A DNA stretch of 64,000 bases. It comes from Phycisphaerales bacterium (GTDB taxonomy: Bacteria > Planctomycetota > Phycisphaerae > Sedimentisphaerales > Anaerobacaceae). The translations under genes and the position numbers were made by a program. The DNA lies in the NCBI GenBank assembly GCA_003141315.1, contig PLLP01000008.1, positions 108,686-172,685 of the forward strand, given 5' to 3'. Below are positions 7,818 to 15,798 of this stretch, piece after piece. The notes beneath the pieces are model-generated. The model did no database searches, was not told the DNA's origin, and saw nothing but the letters and a program-made list of their open reading frames with translations. Positions within the stretch are counted from its first letter, which is position 1, and every line of letters begins with the position of its first letter.

Positions 7818-9074
7818 ATGCAGACAAACAGCTCAATTTTAAGCACGGCACTGCACAACTTCGAGCAGTCCGCCAAACGATTAAAACTCGATAGCGGCAT
7901 CCGACAGAAAATCGGCCAGCCCAAAGAGAGAATCGAGATAAACATCTCGCCGGTAATGCCCTCGGGCAAACTCGCACATGTCCGCTGTTTCATAGTTCGC
8001 CATCACGACGCTCTCGGCCCGGCAAAAGGCGGCATTAGAATGACCGCAGACGTCAATCTCGATGATATTACAGGCCTGGCTATGGAGATGACCTGGAAAA
8101 CCTCGCTCATCGGCGTCCCGTTCGGAGGCGGCAAATCCGGAATCCAGCTTGACCCCTCGACCGTCACCCCGCAGGAAAAGGAAATTATTATCCGGGGCTT
8201 CACACGCGGCGCAAGCCGGCACATCGGGCCCGAAATTTACATACCGGCTCCTGATATGGGCACAAACGAAAACGATATGGCGCACATCCGCGACTGCGTC
8301 TCTTACTCCGAAGGCACTTCGATTACCAAAGGCTGCTACGTCACCGGCAAACCCGTAATCATCGGCGGTATTGTCGGCAGGTCGCAGGCAACGGGAAAAG
8401 GCGTCGTCTATACCGCTCTTGCGATGTGCAACAAACTCGACCTCGACATCGCAGATATGAAGGTGGCCATCCAGGGGTTCGGCAATGTCGGCGCCATAAC
8501 CGCCGCCGAATTCGCAAAATATGGCGCAAAGACAATCGCCATCGCCGACATCACAGGCGGAATTGCCAACCCGAAAGGTCTCGACATCGATGCCCTCCAA
8601 AAACACGTTAAAACAAAAGGCAGCGTAAATGGTTTTGCCGGCGGCCAGCCGATAGAGAAAGAAAAAATATTTGAAATCGACTGCGATATACTTGTGCCTG
8701 CCGCCGCAGGCTCGCAGATAACACTGGAAAACGTAAAAAAAATCAAGACGCGTTTCATCGCCGAGGGCGCCAACGCCCCCACGACGCCCGAAGCCGATTG
8801 TGTTCTTGCGGAACGCAAAATCCCCGTCATCCCCGATATTCTCTGCAACGCCGGCGGCGTCTTCGTATCGTATCTCGAATACACTCAGGAGACCCAGCGC
8901 GAGCAGATGACGCTTGCCGAAGTCGAAGGCAGGCTCGAAACAAGAATGAAACAGCGGTTTGAAGATGTCCACAAACTGGCGGAACAAAAAAAACTTACAA
9001 TGCGCCAGGCCGCAATGGACCTCGCTGTAAGCAGGGTCGTCGAGGCTGTTTTCGCCCGCGGGCTTTATCCGTAA
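7818..9074 (+). CDS. Glu/Leu/Phe/Val dehydrogenase family protein, GudB/RocG-like
   Basis: 418 residues, the length of NAD-linked catabolic glutamate dehydrogenases. Motifs seen are GPAKGGIRM (substrate Lys), GVPFGGGKSGI (catalytic Lys region), PAPDMGTNENDM, the dinucleotide-binding IQGFGNVGAITAAEF (about 215-230) and AEGANAPTTPEAD. The sequence is clearly distinct from the 447-residue enzyme upstream and closer to archaeal/Bacillus RocG-type enzymes. It probably oxidises glutamate to 2-oxoglutarate and ammonia, though leucine or other amino acids cannot be excluded. It is followed 24 bases later by the uracil-DNA glycosylase gene, possibly in one transcript. Confidence 0.92.
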   Translation: MQTNSSILSTALHNFEQSAKRLKLDSGIRQKIGQPKERIEINISPVMPSGKLAHVRCFIVRHHDALGPAKGGIRMTADVNLDDITGLAMEMTWKTSLIGVPFGGGKSGIQLDPSTVTPQEKEIIIRGFTRGASRHIGPEIYIPAPDMGTNENDMAHIRDCVSYSEGTSITKGCYVTGKPVIIGGIVGRSQATGKGVVYTALAMCNKLDLDIADMKVAIQGFGNVGAITAAEFAKYGAKTIAIADITGGIANPKGLDIDALQKHVKTKGSVNGFAGGQPIEKEKIFEIDCDILVPAAAGSQITLENVKKIKTRFIAEGANAPTTPEADCVLAERKIPVIPDILCNAGGVFVSYLEYTQETQREQMTLAEVEGRLETRMKQRFEDVHKLAEQKKLTMRQAAMDLAVSRVVEAVFARGLYP

Positions 9075-9098
9075 TATTTATTCTGGATATATAATCTT

Positions 9099-9812
9099 AT
9101 GAACATTAAAAAAGCAGTCGAGCAGCATATCGAAATGGAAAACTTTTTCACAGGCGGCCTTTGCATCCGCAGCCAAAAAAACGCTTCCGGCAAAATGGCT
9201 CAGCCTGATGAATCGACTATCCGCAAACAAAAAGAGCTTGAGCAAATCGCTGAAGAGGTTAAAAAGTGCCGCAAATGTGAAATCGGCTCAACCCGAAAAA
9301 ATGCTGTCGCCGGCGAAGGCAATCCCAATGCCCGTATAATGTTTATCGGCGAGGCGCCGGGAGCCGACGAAGATGCCCAGGGCAGACCTTTTGTCGGAAG
9401 GGCCGGCCAGCTGCTCGATAGAATCATTGCTGCGATGAGACTTAGTCGCGAAGATGTTTTCATCGGCAACATTCTCAAATCCCGCCCGCCTGAAAACAGG
9501 ACGCCGAAGGCGGAAGAGATTATCAATTGCCTCCCCTACCTGCAAAAGCAAATCGAGATTATAAAACCTGAAATAATCGTGGCGCTCGGAGCCTACGCCG
9601 CACAAACCCTTCTGGAGACAACAAAGCCGATTGGCCAATTGCGGGGACATTTTTTCGATTACTATACCGGCCTTGGCAAACCCCCGATAAAATTACTTGC
9701 CACTTTTCATCCTGCGTATTTATTGCGTAATTACACGGTTGAATCCCGCCAGAAGGTCTGGGAGGATATGAAAACTGTCCTCGCCGCCCTCGACCTGCCT
9801 GTGCCGAAATAA
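9099..9812 (+). CDS. Uracil-DNA glycosylase, family 4
   Basis: 237 residues: a basic N-terminal extension of about 50, then the UDG family-4 fold. It removes uracil from DNA at the start of base excision repair. Signatures are CRKC (C57, C60), GEAPGADEDAQGRPFVGRAGQ (motif A, split here only by description), NILKSRPPENR, C144 and the motif B region ATFHPAYLLRN. Family-4 enzymes normally bind a 4Fe-4S cluster with four cysteines. The third ligand usually sits in a K-C-R-P-P segment, and here that residue is Ser128, so one ligand appears to be missing. Translation may start at Met1 or at Met13 (MENFF). Confidence 0.88.
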   Translation: MNIKKAVEQHIEMENFFTGGLCIRSQKNASGKMAQPDESTIRKQKELEQIAEEVKKCRKCEIGSTRKNAVAGEGNPNARIMFIGEAPGADEDAQGRPFVGRAGQLLDRIIAAMRLSREDVFIGNILKSRPPENRTPKAEEIINCLPYLQKQIEIIKPEIIVALGAYAAQTLLETTKPIGQLRGHFFDYYTGLGKPPIKLLATFHPAYLLRNYTVESRQKVWEDMKTVLAALDLPVPK

Positions 9813-9841
9813 ATTGGCAAATCACGTTGCGCGTATAATAA

Positions 9842-10009
9842 GCCGAAGTCCAGCCCGTTCGTTTCCTGCTCATATCCGGCAGGCCCTTAAACCAGCCGGT
9901 CGCCTGGTGCGGCCCCATCGTTATGAACACACAGGAAGAATTGCAAATCGCCTTCGATGAATACCAAAACGGAACGTTTATAAAATACAAACCGGCAAGC
10001 CATCGCTAA
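9842..10009 (+). pseudogene. Pirin-family C-terminal remnant
   Basis: A 55-codon frame directly after an in-frame stop (TAA 9839-9841) reads PVRFLLISGRPLNQPVAWCG, then PIVMNTQEELQIAFDEYQNG and TFIKYKP, ending in TAA. This matches the conserved C-terminus of pirin-like cupin proteins. The first 180 or so residues, including the metal-binding cupin, are absent. The gene is a decayed remnant between the UDG gene and the sigma-factor operon. The following 180 bases show no recognisable gene. Confidence 0.75.
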
Positions 10010-10193
10010 ACCGCCGAAAGAATACAAAAAGTATATCAACTAAAAGCTTGGTTGACGCCCTCCACCGGAGATGAAGGCAATCTGCCTTTTCTCAAACCAA
10101 TCAAAGATAACCAGAAATTTTTTGTGGAACTTTGCCGGCAGAAGATTGTATAACTTGTAAAAGACAATACAGGGTAAATTTTCAGGAAACGGA

Positions 10194-10730
10194 ATGGCTG
10201 AAGAAATCAGCATAATAAGAGCTGTTTTAGAGGGGCAGGTCGAGTCTTTTCGAGAACTGGTCCAGCGGTATGAAAAACCGGTAATTGGGATGATAAAAAA
10301 TATTATAAATGACCGGGTCGATTGTGAGGATATCGCGCAGGATGTATTTCTTACTGCTTACAGGAAGTTGTCGTCTTACGACCCTGCGCGCGGCAGCTTC
10401 TCAACGTGGTTGTTCACAATCGCCAGGAACAAGGGCATCAATGCCGCAAAAAAGAAAAAGATAACCTCGATTAACAACCTGCCGGAAAATTCGGACCCAT
10501 CCGCACCGGCTGACAAGCTGACTCAGCAGGAATTTTTCGGCCGGCTGGATAAAGCAATGCAAAATTTGCCTGTTAAGCAGAAAACTGCGTTCATCATGGC
10601 TGAGTTTGAGGAACTTCCTTACGAGCAGATTGCACAAATTGAGGGCGTAAGAATTGGGACAATAAAGTCGAGAATTAACAGGGCCAAAGCCAGACTCAGA
10701 TTAGCTCTTAAAGGTTTCGAGGAAGATTAA
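10194..10730 (+). CDS. ECF-type RNA polymerase sigma factor
   Basis: 178 residues. Region 2 (about 18-85) contains DCEDIAQDVFLTAYRKLSSY and FSTWLFTIARN, the -10-recognition and core-binding signature. Region 4 (about 118-172) contains LPVKQKTAFIMAEFEELPYEQIAQIEGVRIGTIKSR-type helix-turn-helix sequence. The SD AGGAAACGG precedes the ATG. The next gene begins 3 bases after the stop and encodes a small membrane protein, the usual place of an anti-sigma factor. A signal peptidase gene follows. The likely role is extracytoplasmic stress or envelope regulation. Confidence 0.93.
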   Translation: MAEEISIIRAVLEGQVESFRELVQRYEKPVIGMIKNIINDRVDCEDIAQDVFLTAYRKLSSYDPARGSFSTWLFTIARNKGINAAKKKKITSINNLPENSDPSAPADKLTQQEFFGRLDKAMQNLPVKQKTAFIMAEFEELPYEQIAQIEGVRIGTIKSRINRAKARLRLALKGFEED

Positions 10731-10732
10731 GT

Positions 10733-10987
10733 ATGAAAAGCGAAGAACTTTATAACCAGTGGAAGAGGCATAAAAGCCAGACCGAGGTTGGACAGGATTT
10801 TTCGGAGAAGGTGATGCGCCGGGTATATCTGTATGAGCAGAAGAAAGGGGAGCCTTTGCTCAATATGCGGCGATTTTTTGATAGTTTTTGTACCCGCCCG
10901 CTGGCAAAGACTGTTGTGGTTGCAGCCGCCGTCATTATCGGTTTCGCAAGAATAGCTTTTTCAATTTATTTGTTTTTAAGAGCCTAA
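10733..10987 (+). CDS. Small membrane protein, putative anti-sigma factor
   Basis: 84 residues with a charged, helical N-terminal half (MKSEELYNQWKRHKSQ) and one transmembrane segment (about 58-82). It starts 3 bases after the sigma-factor stop, indicating co-translation. Position, size and topology suggest it holds the sigma factor at the membrane. The zinc-binding HxxxCxxC motif of ZAS anti-sigma factors is absent, so the assignment rests on context. Confidence 0.55.
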   Translation: MKSEELYNQWKRHKSQTEVGQDFSEKVMRRVYLYEQKKGEPLLNMRRFFDSFCTRPLAKTVVVAAAVIIGFARIAFSIYLFLRA

Positions 10988-11006
10988 AATTCTAAGGGGA
11001 AATAAG

Positions 11007-11939
11007 ATGACTGACCTATCAAAGACAGGAACAAGAAAGCCTTTTACGGCTGTTGCGCTTTCACTGATTATGCCGGGCCTTGGACAAATGTATTGCGGCA
11101 GGTTTGCAAAAGGATTAGTTCTTTCTTTTCTTTCGTGGATATTTATTCCGGCATTCTTTGTCTCGTTATTAATAAACAATTCACCGGCCCGGCTGATAAT
11201 TATGATTACAGTGATATTTGCATCGTTAGTCGTATGGCTGGTCGCAATAATCGACTCGTGGTACACAGCCAGACACACAGCGGACAGCTACCTGCTCAAA
11301 GATTATAATAAATGGTATATATATCTTCTTTTGATTCTGATGGGCGCAGGGGGCGTTCCGGCAATCGCTTCTTATGTCAGGGCCGACTATGTGGAAACAT
11401 TCATAATTTCGAATGCTTCCAATTATCCAACACTTGTGCCAAATGACAGATTCCTTACGAACAAACGAGCTTACAGCAAAAGCGACCCGCAAAGAGGCGA
11501 CCTTATTGTTTTTCTTAATCCTGAAAACAGGCATATACGTAATATCAAAAGAGTCGTGGCCCTGGCGGGTGATACCGTGGAAGTTAGAGACGGCCAGCTT
11601 TATATAAATGACCAGAAACTTCAAAGACGAAAACTTGACCAGTCTGAATTGAACGGGATTAGAATCAATGTTGAGGGCAAGCCGCTGGAGGGAGAGGTGT
11701 TTGAGGAAATCAACGGTACTGCTAAATACAACATTCTCCCTACTAAACTGCCGCAGGATAATCCAGCCGGTGATTTTGCAAAGATAACGGTACCGGCTTA
11801 TCACTGTTTCGTTCTCGGCGACAATCGAAACCTGTCGCTAAAGCTGGGACCTATTCCTTTAACAACTATTATAGGCAGGGCTGATTATCTGCATTGGCCG
11901 GCCAAGGACTGGTCGCGATTCGGTAGTTTAAAAAAGTGA
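11007..11939 (+). CDS. Signal peptidase I-like membrane protease
   Basis: 310 residues. The N-terminal 115 residues form a multi-helix membrane domain (about 14-60, 62-84, 103-121), beginning with an MPGLGQMYCGR turn as in TM2/DUF5683-type proteins. The S26 domain follows: SNASNYPTL carries the expected catalytic Ser138, IKRVVALAGD the general-base Lys181, and VLGDNRNLS the conserved box E. The Met that usually follows the nucleophile (S-M-x-P-T) is Asn139 here. It probably cleaves export signals at the membrane. It lies in the sigma/anti-sigma operon with an AAGGGG SD. Confidence 0.82.
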   Translation: MTDLSKTGTRKPFTAVALSLIMPGLGQMYCGRFAKGLVLSFLSWIFIPAFFVSLLINNSPARLIIMITVIFASLVVWLVAIIDSWYTARHTADSYLLKDYNKWYIYLLLILMGAGGVPAIASYVRADYVETFIISNASNYPTLVPNDRFLTNKRAYSKSDPQRGDLIVFLNPENRHIRNIKRVVALAGDTVEVRDGQLYINDQKLQRRKLDQSELNGIRINVEGKPLEGEVFEEINGTAKYNILPTKLPQDNPAGDFAKITVPAYHCFVLGDNRNLSLKLGPIPLTTIIGRADYLHWPAKDWSRFGSLKK

Positions 11940-12001
11940 AAACCCATCATTAACTCATGTATTGCCGGCTTAGCCCTTTGACCGGGAAATTGGCCTGTGT
12001 T

Positions 12002-12133
12002 ATGATTCCCATTTATATTTTAAAGGTAACTGCGGCTTTAACCATCGCCGCATTTCCTTTTACCATCTGGCTGGTATTGTTTCGTCGCCAACTGCCCAGC
12101 CCAAAGAGAACCGGCTGCGGGGTTGCTGCGTAA
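12002..12133 (+). CDS. Possible 43-residue membrane peptide
   Basis: An ATG-initiated frame, MIPIYILKVTAALTIAAF onwards, with one strong hydrophobic helix (about 3-26) and a basic tail (FRRQLPSPKRTG). The SD is weak. It fills most of the gap between the signal peptidase and msrBA genes. It could be a real small protein or a chance frame. Confidence 0.25.
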   Translation: MIPIYILKVTAALTIAAFPFTIWLVLFRRQLPSPKRTGCGVAA

Positions 12134-12166
12134 AGTTATAGAGATATACTATAAGGAGATTCGAAA

Positions 12167-13162
12167 ATGAAGGCCTTTTTTGCAGGAATCGCAGTTTTGA
12201 TATTTGCAGGAGCATCGCTTATGGCAGAGCAAAATGATAAAAAAACTACCTATAATAAATTAACGCCCCAGGAAGAGCGGGTAATAATTTACAAGGGAAC
12301 GGAACCGCCCTTTACAGGAAAGTATCTCAATAATAAAGAGGCCGGCACCTATGTCTGCAAGCGATGCGGCGCACCGCTCTATCGCAGCGGCGACAAATTC
12401 GCAAGCGATTGCGGCTGGCCTGCCTTCGATGATGAAATTAAAGGGGCGGTTAAACGCATACCCGATGCCGACGGCATCCGCACCGAAATCATTTGTGCAA
12501 ACTGCGGCGCGCATCTCGGACACATCTTTCTCGACGAAGAATTGACCCCGAAAAATACACGACATTGTGTAAATTCTATTTCGCTTGTCTTTGTCCCCGC
12601 TGCCAAAGTTAATGCCGACAAAAAAGACCCGAATACAAAAACCAGCGACCCCAACAAAACCAAAACCGGTAAGCCAAATCAAATTAAAAAAGCCTATTTT
12701 GCGGGCGGATGCTTCTGGGGCGTCGATTACTGGCTAAGAAAAGAAAAAGGCGTCACCGCTGTCAATTCAGGCTTTATGGGCGGCTGGACTAAAAACCCGA
12801 CCTACGAGCAGGTCTGCACCGGCAAGACCGGCCACGCAGAGACGGTCGAGGTCGTTTATGACCCGAACAAGGTAAGCTACGAGACTCTTGCCAAACTCTT
12901 TTTTGAGATTCACGACCCGACACAGCGAAATCGTCAGGGCCCCGATATTGGTAATCAGTATCGCTCTGTGGTTTTTTATACCGATGACCAGCAGAAGGAA
13001 ATTGCTGATAAGCTTATAACAGCATTGCGGAAAAAAGGCCTTGATGTCGCCACGACGGTCGAGCAGGCCGGCCCATTCTGGAAGGCCGATGAGCATCATC
13101 AAAACTATTACGGCAAAAACGGCAAGCAGCCCTATTGCCACATCTTCACAAAAAGATTTTAA
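12167..13162 (+). CDS. msrBA: Exported methionine sulfoxide reductase MsrB-MsrA fusion
   Basis: 331 residues with a signal peptide (1-20, cut near LMA-EQ). The MsrB domain (about 28-145) has zinc cysteines C64/C67 and C110/C113 and catalytic C134 (RHCVNSISL); it reduces methionine-R-sulfoxide. A Lys/Pro/DPN-rich linker (147-174) leads to the MsrA domain with the GCFWG motif (C182), which reduces the S form. The order B-A is the reverse of the better-known MsrA-MsrB fusions. The signal peptide implies repair of oxidised proteins outside the cytoplasm, needing an exported thioredoxin-like reductant that is not encoded nearby. A clear AAGGAG SD fixes the start. Confidence 0.95.
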   Translation: MKAFFAGIAVLIFAGASLMAEQNDKKTTYNKLTPQEERVIIYKGTEPPFTGKYLNNKEAGTYVCKRCGAPLYRSGDKFASDCGWPAFDDEIKGAVKRIPDADGIRTEIICANCGAHLGHIFLDEELTPKNTRHCVNSISLVFVPAAKVNADKKDPNTKTSDPNKTKTGKPNQIKKAYFAGGCFWGVDYWLRKEKGVTAVNSGFMGGWTKNPTYEQVCTGKTGHAETVEVVYDPNKVSYETLAKLFFEIHDPTQRNRQGPDIGNQYRSVVFYTDDQQKEIADKLITALRKKGLDVATTVEQAGPFWKADEHHQNYYGKNGKQPYCHIFTKRF

Positions 13163-13165
13163 TCT

Positions 13166-13182
13166 GGTTCGACAAGCTCACC
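13166..13182 (+). repeat. 17-base dispersed repeat GGTTCGACAAGCTCACC
   Basis: An exact inverted copy lies at 16766-16782 in another gap. Both lie just after coding regions (msrBA and ftsY). Confidence 0.7.
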
Positions 13183-13269
13183 ACTTAGTCGCCCGTCGCT
13201 CGTGACGACCGTGCCATGCTGTGCTATAAAATAGCTATGCTGTCGCCAGATTTCTTCACCCCTCTTCTG

Positions 13270-13902
13270 CTATCCTTTTGCACTCCTCCTAAAACCTATA
13301 GCACATATAAAATTTTCATTTTCATCGACCAGTAATTCCCCTATGATATGAATATTTTCTCCCATTACAATTATGGAATAAGGTATACCAATTTTTCTTG
13401 GAAATCCTAAATATGACCCGACAAAAGTACCATTAGAATCTATAATTTTCATATCTGGAAATCTTAGAACAATTTTATCTTTGGTAATTTCACTTACTTT
13501 TGCAGTATTCCAGTCGATGCTGAATTCTTTAGAGAGACGGTCTTTAGTGAATGTAATATTTTCTTCGCCGCTTTGGATAGCAAACAAAACATAACCTAAA
13601 GGATATTTCTGAAGTAATTGAGGGGAATAAGTTTTATCAGTATGCTCAATCAATTTCAATATTTTATTCTGAGCAAGAGAACCCGAGATAGAAAAATATA
13701 TTGTTAAAACAATACCAATAATACTCAAACAGATCGCAATTTTAGTTGGGGAAGACCATCTCTTATATTTACTGATAAGATTCTTAATTCCCAACCCCAA
13801 TCCTCCCATTTTCCCCTTAATATATTTTTGCTTATGAGCCCGATATATGTCTCTTTTTCTCTTCCCTTGTTTGGAAATTCTATTCATCGGCTTTGGACTC
13901 AT
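13270..13902 (-). CDS. Single-pass membrane protein of unknown function
   Basis: 210 residues: a very basic N-terminus (about 1-50, many Lys/Arg), one transmembrane helix (about 54-74), then a mixed domain of about 130 residues probably outside the membrane. Beta-rich segments such as KIVLRFPDMKIIDSNGTFVG and IPYSIIVMGENIHIIG are visible. I do not recognise the family. Base composition is AT-rich compared with msrBA and dnaA on either side, suggesting an acquired or fast-evolving gene. Confidence 0.6.
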   Translation of the reverse strand: MSPKPMNRISKQGKRKRDIYRAHKQKYIKGKMGGLGLGIKNLISKYKRWSSPTKIAICLSIIGIVLTIYFSISGSLAQNKILKLIEHTDKTYSPQLLQKYPLGYVLFAIQSGEENITFTKDRLSKEFSIDWNTAKVSEITKDKIVLRFPDMKIIDSNGTFVGSYLGFPRKIGIPYSIIVMGENIHIIGELLVDENENFICAIGFRRSAKG

Positions 13903-14084
13903 ATATTAAACACTTGGATACGCAATCTCATTTCCGGATGCCAACATTGTATACATTGCATCCTAAAATACTATTGCGTCTTATTCTTATGCGAAATATA
14001 GTCAATTTCTGTAATATTTGTCAACATAAAACAGCTTTTCTTTCTCGATTTATCCCCAAACGCTCTGCGGATTCTTTTATTTTT

Positions 14085-14164
14085 TCTTTGTGCCTTTGCC
14101 CCTCTGTGCCTATTTTTCTCAGCATTCTCCGCGGTGAATCTGTCTTGAGTCTTAGGTCTTGCGT
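14085..14164. repeat. Dispersed intergenic repeats abutting dnaA 3' end
   Basis: CTTTGTGCC, CCCCTCTGTGCC and CTCCGCGGTGAATCTG units are followed by a GTCTTGAGTCTTAGGTCTTG unit. The first group recurs at 3435-3508, the last at 22482-22532 and 42090-42133. The array runs right up to the dnaA stop codon. Confidence 0.65.
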
Positions 14165-15466
14165 CTATTTTGTCGGATTTGTGATTTGTTTTTCGAGATT
14201 TGAGAGAAGCGGTTTGAATTTGTGGTCGGTTTTTTTCATATCTTCGATTTTGTCGCAGGCGTGCATAACAGTCGTATGGTCTCTGCCGCCTAAATGACCG
14301 CCAATTTCTTCGAGGCTGTGCTTGGTCAGATTCCTCGCCAAATACATACACACCTGCCGCGGCAGCGTAATCGACTGGCTGCGTTTCTTGCTCTGCAAAT
14401 CGCTCAGCCGAACCCCGTAATAATCCGTCACAACCTCAATAATATCGGTAATGCTGATATGTCTTTCCGGCTCGTCTTCGAGGGCGGCCTTTGCGAGTTC
14501 GACGGTAATCGGCTTACCTATTGTTGCAGAGAGGGCGTAAATTGTCGTGATAGCGCCTTCAAGCTGGCGAATATTCGACTGGGCCTTTTTCGCGATGTAG
14601 TCCGCCACCTGCTCGCTGATTTCGATGCCGCGCAGGTGCGCTTTTTTTTGCACGATTGCGACCCGCGTATCGTGGCTGGGCGTATCGATTCTGGCCACTA
14701 ATCCCCAGGTAAATCGGCTGATAAGCCGCTCTTCGAGTGATGGAATCTCAACAGGAGCGCAGTCTGCGCTTAAAATTATCTGTCTGCCGCTCTGGTAGAG
14801 CGTATTGAAGGTATGGAAAAATTCCTCCTGGCTCTGCTCGCGCTCCCGCAGGAACTGAACGTCGTCAATAACGAGCATATCAACCGAGCGAAACTGCCTT
14901 TGGAAGCCCGACACGTTGCCCTGCTCGATTGCGGAGATAAACCTGTTGACAAATTCCTCGCAGCTTAAAAGCTGGATAGTCATCTTAGCGTGCTGTTTCG
15001 TTTCGTGACAAACGGCGTGCAGCAGGTGCGTTTTGCCGAGGCCGGAACTGCCGTAAAGAAAAAGCGGGTTATAGGTATTGCCCGGCGAACGGCTCACCGC
15101 CACACAACTGGCGTGCGCCAGCCGGTTACACGGGCCGACGACAAAATTGGTGAACGTGTAATCAGGATGAAGCTTCAATTCGCCATCCTGCCCCTGCCGA
15201 TTCGACGGCGAACCGCCCGATTGCAGACAGAAATCGACGCTTACCAGGTGGCCCGTTATCTGCTGTGCGGCACGGGTAAAGGCAGCCTTGCAGTTATCGC
15301 GAAGGAATTCGACTGTCGCATTATCAGGGCAGCCAATCTTCAGCAGCCCGCCGTCAAAATGAGCCGCCGTCAGGTCGTCGAACCACTTGCGGGTATTAAC
15401 CGGGTCGATGACCTTTGAGCGTTCTATAATCTGACTGAATATATCCTCGATTTCCGCTGTAGCCAA
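14165..15466 (-). CDS. dnaA: Chromosomal replication initiator DnaA
   Basis: 433 residues. Domain I (about 1-80) is followed by a short linker, the AAA+ domain with Walker A GSSGLGKT (139-146) and Walker B LVIDDVQF (198-205), and the DNA-binding domain IV with the DnaA signature near GGRDHTTVMHACDKI. It initiates chromosome replication and binds TTATCCACA boxes. The start is TTG: an in-frame TGA lies 12 bases upstream and no in-frame ATG is near. No dnaN or recF follows, and no cluster of DnaA boxes is visible upstream, so the replication origin is probably elsewhere. Confidence 0.96.
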   Translation of the reverse strand: MATAEIEDIFSQIIERSKVIDPVNTRKWFDDLTAAHFDGGLLKIGCPDNATVEFLRDNCKAAFTRAAQQITGHLVSVDFCLQSGGSPSNRQGQDGELKLHPDYTFTNFVVGPCNRLAHASCVAVSRSPGNTYNPLFLYGSSGLGKTHLLHAVCHETKQHAKMTIQLLSCEEFVNRFISAIEQGNVSGFQRQFRSVDMLVIDDVQFLREREQSQEEFFHTFNTLYQSGRQIILSADCAPVEIPSLEERLISRFTWGLVARIDTPSHDTRVAIVQKKAHLRGIEISEQVADYIAKKAQSNIRQLEGAITTIYALSATIGKPITVELAKAALEDEPERHISITDIIEVVTDYYGVRLSDLQSKKRSQSITLPRQVCMYLARNLTKHSLEEIGGHLGGRDHTTVMHACDKIEDMKKTDHKFKPLLSNLEKQITNPTK

Positions 15467-15798
15467 GGCTGACCCCGTTCATAACAACTTCACAAAGCTC
15501 GCTGAAATTTAAAATACGCCCTTTAATGCGAATCAAGACTGAATTCCATTATCAGGAAAGACCAAACAACCGAAGTCTAATAACGCTTCAATTTTTTGTC
15601 AAACAAAAAACGGCAGGACGGCATAATCGCCGCCTGCGGCGGATTTAACGGCATCTTTATAAAAACAATTGAAGTTTCCGGCAATTTTTATTATAAGTAG
15701 TGCTTGTCGAATAAGTAGCTAATGTGCGAAAAACGAAAAAACGTTCCGCAATTTTGATTTTTGAAATTTGATATTTGAAATTTGAGATTCTCTCGAGT
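15467..15798. other. Divergent dnaA-ftsY intergenic region
   Basis: 332 bases without a gene. It holds a CGCC-TGC-GGCG palindrome (about 15629-15640) and a low-complexity TTGAAATTTGATATTTGAAA-type repeat (15760-15786) just before ftsY. Promoters for both genes must lie here, but no box stands out. No TTATCCACA-type DnaA box was found by eye. Confidence 0.5.

Noticed and set aside
7881..8987. 368-codon open frame on the minus strand
   Set aside because: It lies wholly antisense to a clear glutamate dehydrogenase gene, has Cys/Phe/Asp-rich nonsense composition and no family motifs.
15467..15798. Possible replication origin beside dnaA
   Set aside because: No cluster of TTATCCACA-like boxes and no AT-rich unwinding repeat beyond a dispersed low-complexity element.
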